64,000 bases of DNA from Mycobacterium sp. AT1. Lineage in GTDB: Bacteria > Actinomycetota > Actinomycetes > Mycobacteriales > Mycobacteriaceae. Shown here piece after piece: positions 62,631 to 64,000 of this stretch; within the stretch, counting starts at the first letter, position 1; each line of letters starts with the position of its first letter. The position numbers and the translations under genes were made by a program. Under the pieces are notes generated by a model, which did not search any database, was not told where the DNA came from, and saw only the letters and a list, made by a program, of their open reading frames with translations. The stretch is taken from positions 22,287 to 86,286 of the forward strand of contig NZ_MVOC01000017.1 in the NCBI RefSeq assembly GCF_002043095.1. The letters are read 5' to 3'.

Positions 62631-63613
62631 CCGGTGTCGCCCCGAAATCGTTGTCCACCTTCCCCTTTCCCTTTACCGACGACAGCTATCGGTACAGCAC
62701 CAACCTCGCGCCTGCGGGTACCGCGGTGACGACCGCGACCGGCGGGTGGGGTGACGGGATCGTCGACGTCGACCGTGACTACGAGGCCGAGCTCGCCGAG
62801 CGGGCGACGATTCTGGCCGCCGACCCCGGCCGCCACGCCGTCCTGCCGCACATGCGGCCTGCGTGCTGGGACGCGATGCTCTTGCTGATGCGGGAACTGG
62901 CCACCACCTACCCCGGGGCCATGTCGCTGACCGGCGACGGCACCACATGGTGCTGGCGCAACGCCCGACTCGGGGTGGTGCAGGACTTCGTGTTCGGTGA
63001 CGACTCGACCCTTCCTGCCGAGCCGTTGGCCTACGTCGCCGCCCAGATGCAGGAGGACGTGGTCCTGCTCGACCAGCGGGACGGCGATCTATTCGTCGAC
63101 GCGGGCGTGGTGACGTTCGCGTCGGCCTGGTCGTTCGGATTCGACGTAGGGATGGAGTTCCTCGAAGTCCACGGACCCGTTCCGCGGCTGCGGGAGAGCG
63201 GCGTCGTCACGCGGGCCCGCGACTTCATCCTGCGCCTGCAACCGGGGGAGGCCTACCGGCGCACCAACTGGTCGATCGCGATGGGGCGCCGCCTGGACCA
63301 GTCGTTGGAGCGCTACCCGGAGTGGGTCTCCGATCGGGACCTGTCCGCCACCGCCGACGACGACGCGTTGAGCCGCCTTGCCCACCTGCGCGTCGAGGTG
63401 CAGCACCTCATCAGGTTGCCGGAGTCCGACGCAGTCTGCTTCCTGATCCGCACCTACCTCCTTGCGCTCGGCGACCTCGCCACCGTCGAGCCCTGGCGAC
63501 ATCGCACCGCGGCGGTACTCGCGGAGCTGCCGGAGGACCTGGCCGAGTACAAGGGTTTTGCCCCGCACCGCGACCGCATCGTCGCGTGGCTTCGCCGACA
63601 CGGAGGACCATGA
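62627..63613 (+). CDS. Heme-dependent oxidative N-demethylase family subunit (DUF3445)
   Basis: 328 residues. FPFPFTDDSYRYSTNLAP at the N-terminus, NARLGVVQDFVFGDDST, FASAWSFGFDVGMEFLEVHG with the following VPRL, and YRRTNWSIAMGRRLDQ are the conserved blocks of the DUF3445 oxygenase, the catalytic subunit type that N-demethylates dimethylamine. GTG at 62627 overlaps the reductase stop. With the two upstream genes it makes a plausible secondary-amine monooxygenase. The real substrate may differ. Confidence 0.85.
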   Translation: MTGVAPKSLSTFPFPFTDDSYRYSTNLAPAGTAVTTATGGWGDGIVDVDRDYEAELAERATILAADPGRHAVLPHMRPACWDAMLLLMRELATTYPGAMSLTGDGTTWCWRNARLGVVQDFVFGDDSTLPAEPLAYVAAQMQEDVVLLDQRDGDLFVDAGVVTFASAWSFGFDVGMEFLEVHGPVPRLRESGVVTRARDFILRLQPGEAYRRTNWSIAMGRRLDQSLERYPEWVSDRDLSATADDDALSRLAHLRVEVQHLIRLPESDAVCFLIRTYLLALGDLATVEPWRHRTAAVLAELPEDLAEYKGFAPHRDRIVAWLRRHGGP

Positions 63614-64000
63614 CGTCACCCCTTTGCGACCTCGACGAGTTCCTGGCATTGCCGAGAGTTGCCGGGCTGGCGGTGTCCGCGGACGGCTCCCGGGCCGTCA
63701 CCGGTGTCAGTGAGCTGAACGCGAAGCGCACCGAATTCGTCACCGCCATATGGGAACTCGACGTCGCCGGCGAGAAGCCGGCCCGGCGCTTGACCCGTGG
63801 CGCCAAGGGGGAGTCGGCGCCGGTGTTCACGGCAACCGGCGACCTGCTCTTCATCGCCACGCGCGTCGTCCCCGGCGCCGAGGGAACCGACGAGCCGACG
63901 GCGTCGCTGTGGCGCCTGCCCGCCGGCGGTGGGGAGGCCGTCGCCATCCTGGATCTGGCCGGCGGCGTCGAGGCGGTCCACGCCGCCCGCGCAGCCGACG
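63610..64000 (+). CDS. S9-family (prolyl oligopeptidase-like) peptidase, 5' part
   Basis: The first 130 residues are present and the gene runs past the window end. LPRVAGLAVSADGSRAVTGV, YAIWEL-type strands and WRLPAGGGEAVAILDLAGGV are beta-propeller blades like those at the start of S9 peptidases. The catalytic domain is outside. ATG at 63610 overlaps the preceding stop in ATGA, so it may be translated from the amine-oxidation operon. Confidence 0.7.
   Translation, partial: MTSPLCDLDEFLALPRVAGLAVSADGSRAVTGVSELNAKRTEFVTAIWELDVAGEKPARRLTRGAKGESAPVFTATGDLLFIATRVVPGAEGTDEPTASLWRLPAGGGEAVAILDLAGGVEAVHAARAAD

Overview
The window is chromosomal DNA from a fast-growing mycobacterium (Mycolicibacterium-like). 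The GC content is high, GTG and TTG starts are common, and the gene order rpiB–nei–tig–clpP1–clpP2–clpX–korA–korB–mobA–rpfE follows the Mycobacterium tuberculosis Rv2465c–Rv2450c block. That core is interrupted twice: by about 10 kb between nei and tig, and by about 36.6 kb between clpX and korA. Most of the variable content sits in these two insertions.

Region 1–5.2 kb holds the end of rpiB, a Nei-type DNA glycosylase, a CPA1 cation/proton antiporter, a membrane protein with a Gly-rich tail, a GlcG/HbpS-like protein and an exported repeat protein. Region 5.24–8.88 kb is sharply lower in GC. It carries a two-gene operon on the minus strand: a GHKL-type ATPase with a STAS-like N-terminus, followed with no gap by a large protein with two phosphoribosyltransferase-like halves. 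Next to it, at 9.36–10.51 kb, is a TIR-domain protein, and then tRNA-Gly(TCC) and tRNA-Pro(TGG). I read 5.2–10.8 kb as an accessory, probably anti-phage, island beside a tRNA gene. No integrase or attachment repeat is visible. The GHKL–PRTase pair is the best candidate here for an undescribed system.

Region 10.9–15.5 kb is the protein quality-control block (trigger factor, ClpP1, ClpP2, ClpX). It is followed by cyanase, a UGT-type glycosyltransferase, an FdhF/YdeP-type molybdoenzyme with its FdhD partner, a beta-propeller lipoprotein, and a type III glutamine synthetase preceded by a GlnR-like box. Region 24.1–27.9 kb is a sulfide/persulfide detoxification cluster: a CsoR-family regulator with CstR-like residues, at least three operator palindromes, a persulfide dioxygenase–rhodanese fusion, thioredoxin, a TauE-type exporter and the remains of two small genes. 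A Hip1/CaeA-like lipoprotein protease follows.

Region 29.6–51.7 kb is dominated by myo-inositol catabolism. A minus-strand operon (iolC, aldolase-like barrel, iolB, iolD, two TIM barrels, adenine deaminase-like) is divergent from a GntR regulator and a three-gene ABC importer. Both promoters share a TGTC-N2-(G/A)ACA motif. A second operon (PhyH-type dioxygenase, iolG, iolE, an extra Gfo/Idh/MocA dehydrogenase) is divergent from a LacI regulator and a PfkB kinase. Together they cover oxidation, dehydration, ring hydrolysis, isomerization, phosphorylation and probable aldol cleavage. The semialdehyde dehydrogenase (iolA/mmsA) is not present. Between the operons are an intradiol dioxygenase, a decayed methyltransferase gene, a TetR regulator, a SRPBCC protein, a hydroxypyruvate isomerase-like protein and a secreted protein.

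Region 52–64 kb returns to the conserved core with korAB and mobA. A roughly 1-kb leader with a CRP-type site and a structured, possibly riboswitch, element precedes rpfE, and a second rpf gene follows. Then come a FAD monooxygenase, a thioesterase, a HxlR regulator divergent from an MFS exporter, a dimethylamine monooxygenase-like operon, and the start of an S9 peptidase gene that runs off the window.
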